Source: Shimia_B sp038527375 (GTDB taxonomy: Bacteria; Pseudomonadota; Alphaproteobacteria; Rhodobacterales; Rhodobacteraceae). Taken from it: DNA of 9,053 bases. A program made the translations under genes and the position numbers. Below, piece by piece: positions 1 to 5,913 of this stretch (within the stretch, counting starts at the first letter, position 1; the number at the start of each line of letters is the position of its first letter). The stretch is taken from positions 1-9,053 of the forward strand of contig JBCBFU010000079.1 of the NCBI GenBank assembly GCA_038527375.1, written 5' to 3'. The notes beneath the pieces were generated by a model that was not told where the DNA came from, searched no databases, and saw only the letters and a list, made by a program, of their open reading frames with translations.

Positions 1-69
1 GAAACGCGGGTTCGACGGAACGTCGACAGGTTTCGTGCCCGGGCGCGTTGCCGGTGCTTGGTGAGCCAT
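1..69 (-). CDS. Partial second serC-like 5' end, running off the left edge
   Basis: On the minus strand an ATG at 69-67 opens 23 codons without a stop to the window edge. The first ten residues, MAHQAPATRP, are identical to those of the SerC that starts at 161 on the plus strand. Then GTKPVDVPS stands where the plus-strand protein has a single Ala, after which both resume NPRF. The same AAGGG ribosome-binding site precedes this start. Outside the identical repeat arm, two shared codons differ only at the third base (GCA/GCT for Ala, CGC/CGG for Arg), as expected of a diverged coding homologue rather than a copied stretch. It is either a genuine second serC facing away from the first, or an assembly join between two related serC sequences. 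Only the N-terminal tail is visible, so no catalytic residue can be checked. Confidence 0.5.
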   Translation of the reverse strand, partial: MAHQAPATRPGTKPVDVPSNPRF

Positions 70-180
70 CGGTGTTACCCTTACAGATATGCGCCCCTCT
101 AAACGCGGCGGTGGGACACCTCTCCCCAACGAGAGGCGCATATCTGTAAGGGTAACACCGATGGCTCACCAAGCACCGGC
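50..180. repeat. Perfect 46-bp inverted repeat around the serC start
   Basis: Positions 50-95 are the exact reverse complement of 135-180, with a 39-base spacer (96-134). Each arm carries 26 bases of leader including the AAGGG ribosome-binding site, the ATG, and about six further codons of serC. Pairing fails at 49/181 and at 96/134, with three more possible pairs inside (97-99 with 131-133). A transcript entering from left of position 50 would fold into a 46-bp hairpin that buries both the ribosome-binding site and the start codon. The repeat is seen directly. Whether it exists in the organism or comes from assembly cannot be decided from the sequence. Confidence 0.95.
109..160 (+). ncRNA. 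Candidate structured serC leader RNA
   Basis: The bases before the serC ATG can fold without the left repeat arm. CCTCTC (119-124) and GAGAGG (131-136) form a perfect 6-bp hairpin with loop CCCAAC, and CGGTG (109-113) pairs perfectly with CACCG (156-160), which directly abuts the ATG. The AAGGG ribosome-binding site (148-152) lies within the enclosed region. A conserved 'serC' leader RNA motif upstream of serC in alphaproteobacteria has been proposed from comparative genomics, and the position fits. I matched it by location and foldability only, not against a covariance model. The closing stem is short and could be chance in GC-rich DNA. Confidence 0.35.
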
Positions 181-1312
181 TACGCGGCCGGCAAACCCGC
201 GTTTTTCCTCTGGCCCCTGTGCCAAACCCCCCACCTGGACTCTGGACGCCTTGGCCGACGCCCCCTTGGGCCGGTCGCACCGCGCCGCCGTGGGCAAGGA
301 CAAACTGAAATCCGCGATCGAACGCACGCGCGAGATCCTGGGCGTGCCCGCCGACTACAAGATCGGCATCGTGCCCGCCTCGGACACCGGCGCCTATGAG
401 ATGGCCATGTGGAACCTCCTGGGCGAACGCCCGGTCGAGATGGTGGCCTGGGAATCCTTCGGCGCAGGCTGGGTGACCGACGCGGTCAAGCAGCTCAAGA
501 TCGACGCGACCGTGCACACCGCCGATTATGGCGACATCGTCGACATGGCCGCGCTGAACTATGACCACGACGTCTGCTTCACCTGGAACGGCACGACCTC
601 GGGCGTGCGCGTTGCGGGCGACCCGATCCCGGCGGATCGCGCGGGCCTGACGCTCTGCGACGCGACCTCCGCCGCCTTCGCGATGGACCTGCCTTGGGAC
701 AAGCTCGATGCGACCACCTTCTCCTGGCAGAAGGTGCTGGGCGGTGAAGCGGCCCACGGCATCCTGATCCTCAGCCCCCGTGCGGTTGCACGGCTGGAAA
801 GCTACGCCCCCGCCTGGCCGCTGCCCAAGATCTTCCGCCTGACCAAAGGCGGCAAGCTGATCGACGGCATCTTCACCGGGGCCACGATCAACACGCCCTC
901 GATGCTCTGTGTCGAAGACTACCTCTTCGCGCTCGACTGGGCAGACAGCGTCGGCGGCCTCGCGGGCCTCATCGGGCGCGCCCGCGACAACGCGATGGCC
1001 GTCTGGCAGTTCTGCGAGGACCGCGACTGGATCGACAACCTCGCCACGGACGCTGAGACGCGCTCGACCACCTCGGTCTGTCTCAAGTTCACGGACCCCC
1101 GCATCACCGACGGCGCGACCTTTGCCAAGGCCATCGCCAAACGGCTGGAGGCCGAGGGCGTGGCGCTGGACATCGGCGCCTATCGTGACGCGCCGGCGGG
1201 TCTTCGGATCTGGTGCGGCTCCACCGTGGAAACGGCGGATGTCGAGGCGCTCCTCCCGTGGATCGACTGGGCCTTCCAGACGGAAATCGAAGCCCTCGCC
1301 CAAGCGGCCTGA
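161..1312 (+). CDS. serC: Phosphoserine aminotransferase
   Basis: This is a 383-residue cytosolic PLP enzyme. It makes O-phosphoserine from 3-phosphohydroxypyruvate and glutamate (second step of serine synthesis); members of the family also act in vitamin B6 synthesis. It is the alphaproteobacterial/Methanosarcina-like SerC type: N-terminal NPRFSSGPCAKPP, then LGRSHRA (36-42) and VPASDTGAYEMAMW, and the PLP lysine K191 in SWQKVLGGEAAHG. The length is normal. ATG 161 is chosen because AAGGG (148-152) precedes it by 8 bases and the protein then begins as expected. The reading frame is open further upstream to an ATG at 89, but that would translate the leader and the inverted repeat into an unlikely Arg-rich extension. 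serA follows 161 bp downstream on the same strand. The 5' end is unusual because the start codon lies inside a perfect inverted repeat. Confidence 0.95.
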   Translation: MAHQAPATRPANPRFSSGPCAKPPTWTLDALADAPLGRSHRAAVGKDKLKSAIERTREILGVPADYKIGIVPASDTGAYEMAMWNLLGERPVEMVAWESFGAGWVTDAVKQLKIDATVHTADYGDIVDMAALNYDHDVCFTWNGTTSGVRVAGDPIPADRAGLTLCDATSAAFAMDLPWDKLDATTFSWQKVLGGEAAHGILILSPRAVARLESYAPAWPLPKIFRLTKGGKLIDGIFTGATINTPSMLCVEDYLFALDWADSVGGLAGLIGRARDNAMAVWQFCEDRDWIDNLATDAETRSTTSVCLKFTDPRITDGATFAKAIAKRLEAEGVALDIGAYRDAPAGLRIWCGSTVETADVEALLPWIDWAFQTEIEALAQAA

Positions 1313-1322
1313 TCAATCAATT

Positions 1323-1425
1323 CGAGGGGGCGTTAACCTTTGTTGCGCTCACCAGCCACCCACCGCGCGTATGTACGCAATGTGTACGCCTGGTGTACGC
1401 GTGGTGCACCGGATGTGCCCCCTCG
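1323..1425. promoter_or_regulatory. 11-bp-phased repeat between serC and serA, flanked by an inverted repeat
   Basis: TGTACGC occurs three times at exactly 11-bp spacing (1372, 1383, 1394). Degenerate copies continue the phase at 1405 (TGCACCG) and 1416 (TGCCCCC). The block is enclosed by a perfect 9-bp inverted repeat, CGAGGGGGC (1323-1331) and GCCCCCTCG (1417-1425). One helical turn per unit is what a row of protein-binding sites on one DNA face would show. Alternatively, the flanking arms could close a leader RNA stem ahead of serA. The repeat is seen directly; the regulatory role is inferred from its place upstream of serA. No convincing -35/-10 pair was found, although TACTCT and TGATAC at 1443-1453 are possible -10 boxes. 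Confidence 0.4.
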
Positions 1426-1473
1426 CTTTCCCACCAAAACGGTACTCTGATACCCAGCACGACGGATTAACCC

Positions 1474-3066
1474 ATGCCTAAGGTTCTCATCTCCGACAAA
1501 CTCTCCGAAGCCGCCGTCCAGATCTTCCGCGACCGCGGGATCGACGTGGATTTCCAGCCCGACCTGGGCAAGGACAAGGACGCGCTTTTGGCCGCAATCC
1601 CGGCCTATGACGGCCTCGCCATCCGCTCGGCGTCCAAAGCGACCGAGAAAATCATCGCCGCCGCAGACAATCTGAAAGTGATTGGCCGCGCCGGGATCGG
1701 CACCGACAATATCGACAAGGACGCGGCCTCCAAGAAGGGGATCATCGTCATGAACACCCCCTTCGGGAACATGACGACGACCGCCGAACACGCCATCGCG
1801 ATGATGTTCGCCGTCGCCCGCCAAATCCCCGAGGCCTCCGCCTCAACCCACGCTGGTAAATGGGAAAAATCCAAGTTCATGGGGGTCGAGCTGACCGGCA
1901 AAACCCTCGGCGTCATCGGCGCAGGCAATATCGGCGGGATCGTCTGCGACCGCGCCAAAGGCCTCAAGATGAAGGTCATCGCCTTTGATCCCTTCCTGTC
2001 CGAGGAGAAGGCCGACAAGATGGGTGTCGAGAAGGTCGAATTGGAGGACCTGCTCAAGCGCGCGGACTTCATCACGCTCCACGTGCCCAAGACCGAACAG
2101 ACCGCCAACATGATCACCGCCGACCGCATCGCGATGATGAAAAAGGGCGTGCGCATCATCAACTGCGCCCGCGGCGGTCTGGTGGACGAGGACGCACTGG
2201 CCGAGGCCCTGAAATCCGGCCACGTCGCCGGTGCCGCTTTCGACGTCTTCGCCGTCGAACCCGCGACCGAGTCACCGCTCTTTAACCTTCCCAACGTAGT
2301 GGTAACCCCCCACCTAGGTGCCGCCACGTCCGAGGCGCAGGAGAACGTGGCCCTGCAAGTGGCCGAACAGATGTCGAACTACTTGCTCGACGGGGCGGTT
2401 GAGAATGCACTGAACATGCCCTCGATGACGGCGGAAGAGGCCAAGGTCATGGGCCCATGGGTCAAACTTGCCGGTCACCTCGGCGCCTTCGTGGGCCAGA
2501 TGACGGATGAACCCATCCAGGCGATCAACATCCTCTATGACGGCGCAGTCGCGGACATGAACCTGCCCGCCCTGAACTGCGCGGTGATCGCAGGCATCAT
2601 GAAACGCGTGAACCCCGACGTGAACATGGTCTCTGCCCCCGTGATAGCGCAGGAACGCGGCATCAAGGTCTCGACCACGAACCAGTCCAAAACGGGCGTG
2701 TTCGATGCCTATATCAAGGTCACGGTGGTGACGGCGGAACGCGAGCGTTCGGTCGCGGGCACGGTGTTCTCGGACGGCAAACCGCGCTTCATCCAGATCA
2801 AAGGCATCAATGTCGACGCCGAGATCGGGGCCAACATGCTCTACACCACGAACGAGGACGTCCCCGGCATCATCGGGCTTCTGGGCAACACGATGGGCAA
2901 GAACAACGTCAACATCGCGAACTTCACCCTGGGCCGCGCCGAGGTCGGGGGAGAGGCCATCGCGCTTCTCTATATCGACCACCCCGTCGCACCGGAGGTC
3001 GTTGACGCGCTGGAGACGACCGGCATGTTCGGACAGGTCAAACACCTACAATTCGACGTCGCCTGA
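1474..3066 (+). CDS. serA: D-3-phosphoglycerate dehydrogenase, long ACT-domain form
   Basis: This 530-residue cytosolic enzyme oxidises 3-phosphoglycerate to 3-phosphohydroxypyruvate with NAD+, the first committed step of serine synthesis, and feeds SerC encoded just upstream. The D-2-hydroxyacid dehydrogenase fold is clear: GRAGIGTDNID in the substrate domain, the Rossmann glycine motif GAGNIG (149-154) with D172 at the end of the next strand, and the catalytic triad R233 (NCARGG), E262 (AVEPA) and H280 (TPHLGAAT). The intervening segment of about 320-450 is the allosteric substrate-binding domain of the long form. Residues from about 452 form an ACT domain (EDVPGIIGLLGNTMGKNNVN), which in this family commonly binds serine for feedback control. 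ATG 1474 gives the canonical start MPKVLISDKL; only a weak GGA lies upstream as ribosome-binding site. The gene ends in a strong terminator. Confidence 0.97.
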   Translation: MPKVLISDKLSEAAVQIFRDRGIDVDFQPDLGKDKDALLAAIPAYDGLAIRSASKATEKIIAAADNLKVIGRAGIGTDNIDKDAASKKGIIVMNTPFGNMTTTAEHAIAMMFAVARQIPEASASTHAGKWEKSKFMGVELTGKTLGVIGAGNIGGIVCDRAKGLKMKVIAFDPFLSEEKADKMGVEKVELEDLLKRADFITLHVPKTEQTANMITADRIAMMKKGVRIINCARGGLVDEDALAEALKSGHVAGAAFDVFAVEPATESPLFNLPNVVVTPHLGAATSEAQENVALQVAEQMSNYLLDGAVENALNMPSMTAEEAKVMGPWVKLAGHLGAFVGQMTDEPIQAINILYDGAVADMNLPALNCAVIAGIMKRVNPDVNMVSAPVIAQERGIKVSTTNQSKTGVFDAYIKVTVVTAERERSVAGTVFSDGKPRFIQIKGINVDAEIGANMLYTTNEDVPGIIGLLGNTMGKNNVNIANFTLGRAEVGGEAIALLYIDHPVAPEVVDALETTGMFGQVKHLQFDVA

Positions 3067-3093
3067 GCCGACCAAAGAACCTGGTTCCAAGAT

Positions 3094-3123
3094 GGGGCGC
3101 GGCGTAAAACCCGCGCCCCTTTT
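3094..3123 (+). terminator. Rho-independent terminator after serA
   Basis: GGGGCGCGG (3094-3102) and CCGCGCCCC (3111-3119) form a perfect 9-bp GC stem with an 8-base loop, followed by TTTT (3120-3123). It begins 27 bp after the serA stop and would end the serC-serA transcript before the phosphoesterase gene. The T-tract is short, but the stem is very stable. Confidence 0.85.
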
Positions 3124-3143
3124 CGATGGTCCACAAATACTCA

Positions 3144-3181
3144 CATACCGGCGGTGGCCCCCGGCTCATCCGCCCGGTATG
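3144..3181. repeat. Imperfect inverted repeat upstream of the phosphoesterase gene
   Basis: CATACCGGCGG (3144-3154) pairs with CCGCCCGGTATG (3170-3181) apart from one bulged base, leaving a 15-base loop. It ends 28 bp before the phosphoesterase ATG and is separate from the serA terminator. No T-run follows, so it is not a typical terminator. It may be an operator or a 5' leader hairpin of the next gene; no recognised regulator site was matched. Confidence 0.45.
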
Positions 3182-3209
3182 AGGGCGCAAACCCAGCCGG
3201 AGTCGCCCC

Positions 3210-4001
3210 ATGCCCAGCCTCTACGTCATCGGAGACATCCACGGCCAAAAAGCCCAGCTCGACCGGGCGCTTGGGCTGATCGAGGCCGATGGCGGCCCGG
3301 ACGCACGAATCATCTTTGTGGGGGACTATACCGACCGCGGGCCCGACAGCCGGGGCGTCCTCGACACCTTAATTGAAGGACACCGCGCCGGGCGCAATTG
3401 GACCCTGATCCGCGGCAACCACGACCGCATGTTCACCCGGTTCGTGATCCGGGGCGAGGTCTTTGATCCCAAGATCAAATCCATGAAAACCTGGTTGCAC
3501 TTCCGGCTGGGCGGCAACACCACGCTGGCATCGTATTTTGATCTCGAACAATTCTGCGCCGACAACGGGCACACGGTGGATGCGCTGGATGCCATTGGCC
3601 ATGACCTTACCTTGGACCCCCTCCACAAGGCCCTGCAGGCGGCCGCACAGGACGCGGTACCGCGGGCGCATATGGACTTCCTGACCGGCCTCCCGCTCAC
3701 CCACACAGAGGACGGGTTCTTCTTTGTCCACGCGGGCATCAACCCGAAACTGCCCTTGCGGCTGCAAGACGAAGAGGACCTGATCTGGATCCGCGACGGG
3801 TGGCTCGACCACAGGGGGCCGCTGCCGATGATGGTCGTGCACGGGCACACGGCGCGCGACTTCCCCGAACACGCGGGCAACCGGATCAACGCGGATGGCG
3901 GGGCCGCCTATGGCAATGATCTGGTGCCGGTCGTTCTGGACGGGGACCGCGTCTTTACGCTGGGCGACCAAGGCCGCACGCCGCTCACTCCCGCCGGATA
4001 A
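3210..4001 (+). CDS. PPP-family metallophosphoesterase (serine/threonine-phosphatase-like)
   Basis: This 263-residue protein carries the full metal-site signature of the PPP superfamily: GDIHG (8-12), GDYTDRG (38-44), GNHD (69-72), then H174 in FVHAG and H211/H213 in VVHGHT. These residues hold a two-metal centre for phosphomonoester or phosphoprotein hydrolysis. Bacterial relatives include PrpA-type protein phosphatases and ApaH-like diadenosine tetraphosphatases. The substrate here cannot be told, and the E. coli genes should not be transferred by name. There is no signal peptide or membrane segment, so it should be cytosolic. ATG 3210 is supported by GGAG at 3199-3202, seven bases upstream, and GDIHG then falls close to the N-terminus as usual. 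It is probably a single-gene unit between the serA terminator and a convergent neighbour, which it overlaps by 17 bp. Confidence 0.9.
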   Translation: MPSLYVIGDIHGQKAQLDRALGLIEADGGPDARIIFVGDYTDRGPDSRGVLDTLIEGHRAGRNWTLIRGNHDRMFTRFVIRGEVFDPKIKSMKTWLHFRLGGNTTLASYFDLEQFCADNGHTVDALDAIGHDLTLDPLHKALQAAAQDAVPRAHMDFLTGLPLTHTEDGFFFVHAGINPKLPLRLQDEEDLIWIRDGWLDHRGPLPMMVVHGHTARDFPEHAGNRINADGGAAYGNDLVPVVLDGDRVFTLGDQGRTPLTPAG

Positions 4002-5547
4002 CACCCGTCACCGCGGCTGCGGCCAGCGCCGTAATGACCCAGCCCAGCGCCTTGGCGAACCACCTGATCCACCACGCGGCCTGCCCAAGGGGCGAACGGG
4101 AGGTGGACGGCGCCCACGCGCTTTCCTGCCCCAAATCGACGATGGGGATCAGCAGATCGGCGGCATAGGCAAAGGCATTGAACGTCTCCCAATCCTGTCC
4201 TGCGCGCCCCGGCTGGGACCAATAGGCGCCCGGCGTCTCGGACACTTGGGTTGCGCGGACCCACTCGGCGCTCACCAAAATGGGCGCGGCATTGGGTGTC
4301 ATGTCGCCCGCCCGCCACGTCGCATCGAAAAAGAGACCGAGCGCGGCGATCAGAACAACCGTGACCACAAGCGCCCGCGCGGGCCTGTAGCCATAGCCGA
4401 TGGCCAGCCGCAGCACCCCATCGGCAAACCACGCCACCCCCTTGCGCGCCGGATTGCGCATGAGGGCGCGGTCTTCTTCCCTCAGCCTGCGTTCCTTGCG
4501 CATCAACACAGCCTGCGCATCCAGCCGGTGTCCCATACGCCCCAGAACATCCGCCAATTGCTCATACGGTTGCGCGGTAAAAGGCGTGCCCTCGGGCCGC
4601 CTCTCCACCCATTTGAGGCGCGCCGACAGCGAGGTGTTCGTGTGGCGCGAGAAATCCGTGTAGCGGAACCCGTCCAGACGGATCGGGTAGGCGGCGCCCG
4701 GGCCTTCGGGTTCGTCTGTCAGGCGCGCTACCGTTGCCCCGGCAAGGTTCACGATCCCCCGGTTGATCTGGTTGGCCTGAAAGTACAGTAGCCCGCCCAC
4801 CTGCGCCCGCGCGAGGCTGAGCGCGATGGACCGCCCGTGTTCTTCCGTGGCGCCAAAGATCGATCCGGTCAGCGGATCATCCTTGGGGGCAATCGCGGAG
4901 TGCGAAACAAAGACATCATGGGCCACGCGCAACGATGACAAAAACAGCATCCCGTTGCACGTCAGTGTCGTTTCACCATCCGAATAGGGGTAGTTGCCCA
5001 GAAACATGGACCCAGTGACTTCAAGCTGGGGGGCAAAGATTGCATCCGCTCCGGGGCAGGCGATCTCGACCCCGCAGCATTGCACGTCGCCCACGATGAC
5101 CGCGCCGGCAAGGCTGATCTCTCCGGCGACGTGGGTTCCGTCCCGCAGGTAGAGCGACCCATCGAACCGCGCGTGATCGGCGGCCAGCCCGGCAATGTGG
5201 CACCCTGTCAGATACAGCCCGCGCAGGCGCGTGTTCACCAGGGTCACGGCTTCGGCCAGATGGCAGTGGCTGAGCGACACGTCGACGCCGATATCGGCCC
5301 CTTGCAGATCAAGAGCACCCGATACCCAAGCGCCGCGCAGGCGCAGACCCTTGCCCGCGCCCAGCGGACCGCCCGACTGCAACAGATCGCGCAGGAACGC
5401 CGCGCGTACCTCGACCTCCGCGGTGGACGCGGTGGGCCGACTGCCATCGCCCAGCATGATCCGCCCTGATTGGGCAACCTCGGCGAGGATACGCTCTTCG
5501 GCTCGGGTCTGTGCGACAGGTATGTGTGCAGGCGGCGTCTCGGTCAT
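3985..5547 (-). CDS. Orphan membrane protein: beta-solenoid-like repeats plus C-terminal membrane helices
   Basis: Function unknown; 520 residues from the ATG at 5547. About residues 50-310 repeat a short pattern of the kind LRLRGAWVSGALDLQGADIG, LYLTGCHIAGL, SLYLRDGTHVAGEISLAGAVIVGDV. It is rich in G-A/G-C turns with alternating hydrophobics, like a pentapeptide-type or bactofilin-like right-handed beta-helix. A charged stretch with RMGHRLDAQAVLMRKERRLREED follows. Next come a membrane helix (about 392-411), the motif NAFAYAADLLIPIVDLGQ (457-474), and a final hydrophobic segment (about 492-517). I recall similar solenoid-plus-helix proteins annotated as hypothetical, or as 'membrane-associated oxidoreductase', in other bacteria. 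No oxidoreductase motif is visible here. There is no N-terminal signal peptide, so the solenoid is probably cytoplasmic and anchored by the C-terminus. A TTG at 5583 would add 12 residues. Neither start has a good ribosome-binding site, so translation may be coupled to the small gene upstream. Confidence 0.8.
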   Translation of the reverse strand: MTETPPAHIPVAQTRAEERILAEVAQSGRIMLGDGSRPTASTAEVEVRAAFLRDLLQSGGPLGAGKGLRLRGAWVSGALDLQGADIGVDVSLSHCHLAEAVTLVNTRLRGLYLTGCHIAGLAADHARFDGSLYLRDGTHVAGEISLAGAVIVGDVQCCGVEIACPGADAIFAPQLEVTGSMFLGNYPYSDGETTLTCNGMLFLSSLRVAHDVFVSHSAIAPKDDPLTGSIFGATEEHGRSIALSLARAQVGGLLYFQANQINRGIVNLAGATVARLTDEPEGPGAAYPIRLDGFRYTDFSRHTNTSLSARLKWVERRPEGTPFTAQPYEQLADVLGRMGHRLDAQAVLMRKERRLREEDRALMRNPARKGVAWFADGVLRLAIGYGYRPARALVVTVVLIAALGLFFDATWRAGDMTPNAAPILVSAEWVRATQVSETPGAYWSQPGRAGQDWETFNAFAYAADLLIPIVDLGQESAWAPSTSRSPLGQAAWWIRWFAKALGWVITALAAAAVTGVIRRE

Positions 5548-5586
5548 GGGGGCACGCTGGCACGGCGCCCGTGAACGCCGCAAGGA

Positions 5587-5808
5587 TTAGCGGTGCTTGC
5601 CCGTCCACAGCCTCCATCCGCTGTGACCCACCAGAAACAGCGCGAAGAGCAGGCCGAAGAGGATCGATTCGGTCGATGTAATGCCCGTCGGCATCCCCTT
5701 GGCGAAGGTCGCATAGGCGATCAGCGCAAGGATCACTGCACCCGACACCATGCGAAAAATATACTCCCCCCGGGTCGGGCCGAATTTTGGTTTCTTGTCC
5801 TCGTCCAT
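5587..5808 (-). CDS. Small two-helix membrane protein, unknown function
   Basis: From the ATG at 5808 it is 73 residues: a charged, polar N-terminus (MDEDKKPKFGPTRGEY), one membrane helix (IFRMVSGAVILALIAYATF), a short loop KGMPTGITSTE, and a second helix (ILFGLLFALFLVGHSGWRLW) ending KHR. Inner-membrane location is inferred from the two helices. A GTG at 5868 in the same frame would add 20 residues. I prefer the ATG because the acidic-basic MDEDKK start is typical and the GTG extension eats into the divergent promoter region. Neither start has a recognisable ribosome-binding site. It stops at 5587, 39 bp before the ATG of the large membrane protein, so the two are probably co-transcribed and may work together. 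Confidence 0.65.
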   Translation of the reverse strand: MDEDKKPKFGPTRGEYIFRMVSGAVILALIAYATFAKGMPTGITSTESILFGLLFALFLVGHSGWRLWTGKHR

Positions 5809-5855
5809 GGGCCAAAGGGTGGGTCGCGCAGGCAACGCGTCAAGAACGTTGCGTT

Positions 5856-5886
5856 TTGCTTTCGCCACGCGCGGGGCCGTCTATGG
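5856..5886 (+). promoter_or_regulatory. Possible promoter of the thiolase gene
   Basis: TTGCTT (5856-5861) and CTATGG (5881-5886) lie 19 bp apart, or TCTATG (5880-5885) at 18 bp. They sit about 27 bases before the thiolase ATG, in the divergent gap shared with the small membrane-protein gene. Both boxes are weak matches to the sigma-70 consensus, so this is tentative. Confidence 0.35.
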
Positions 5887-5913
5887 TCGCGCCAACCACG
5901 GAAAGGACATCCC

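Noticed and set aside
89..160. N-terminal extension of serC from an ATG at 89
   Set aside because: It would translate the leader and part of the inverted repeat. SerC proteins begin at the MAHQ-type start, and a ribosome-binding site sits directly before ATG 161.
1370..1424. CRISPR-like or satellite array
   Set aside because: The units are only 11 bp, degenerate after three copies and without spacers, so they are described as a phased regulatory repeat instead.
909..1481. 190-codon open frame overlapping serC and the serC-serA gap
   Set aside because: It is a Ser/Arg/Pro-rich shadow frame of serC in GC-rich DNA with no recognisable domain.
1605..3045. Long minus-strand open frames opposite serA
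   Set aside because: They lie entirely inside the unmistakable serA coding region, have antisense-type composition and no motifs.
3895..4791. 298-codon plus-strand open frame over the membrane-protein gene
   Set aside because: It is the antisense shadow of the C-terminal half of that gene. The minus-strand product has coherent repeats and membrane helices, whereas this one is Arg/Pro/Gly-rich without features.
5815..5843. Promoter TTGACG with ACCCTT for the small membrane-protein gene
   Set aside because: The -35 is good but the -10 is poor, and the start would fall at the ATG itself. It is kept only as a note on possible leaderless translation.
5593..5913. 107-codon upstream extension of the thiolase frame
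   Set aside because: It runs antisense to the small membrane protein, has no thiolase similarity, and ATG 5914 has a good ribosome-binding site and the family's normal N-terminus.
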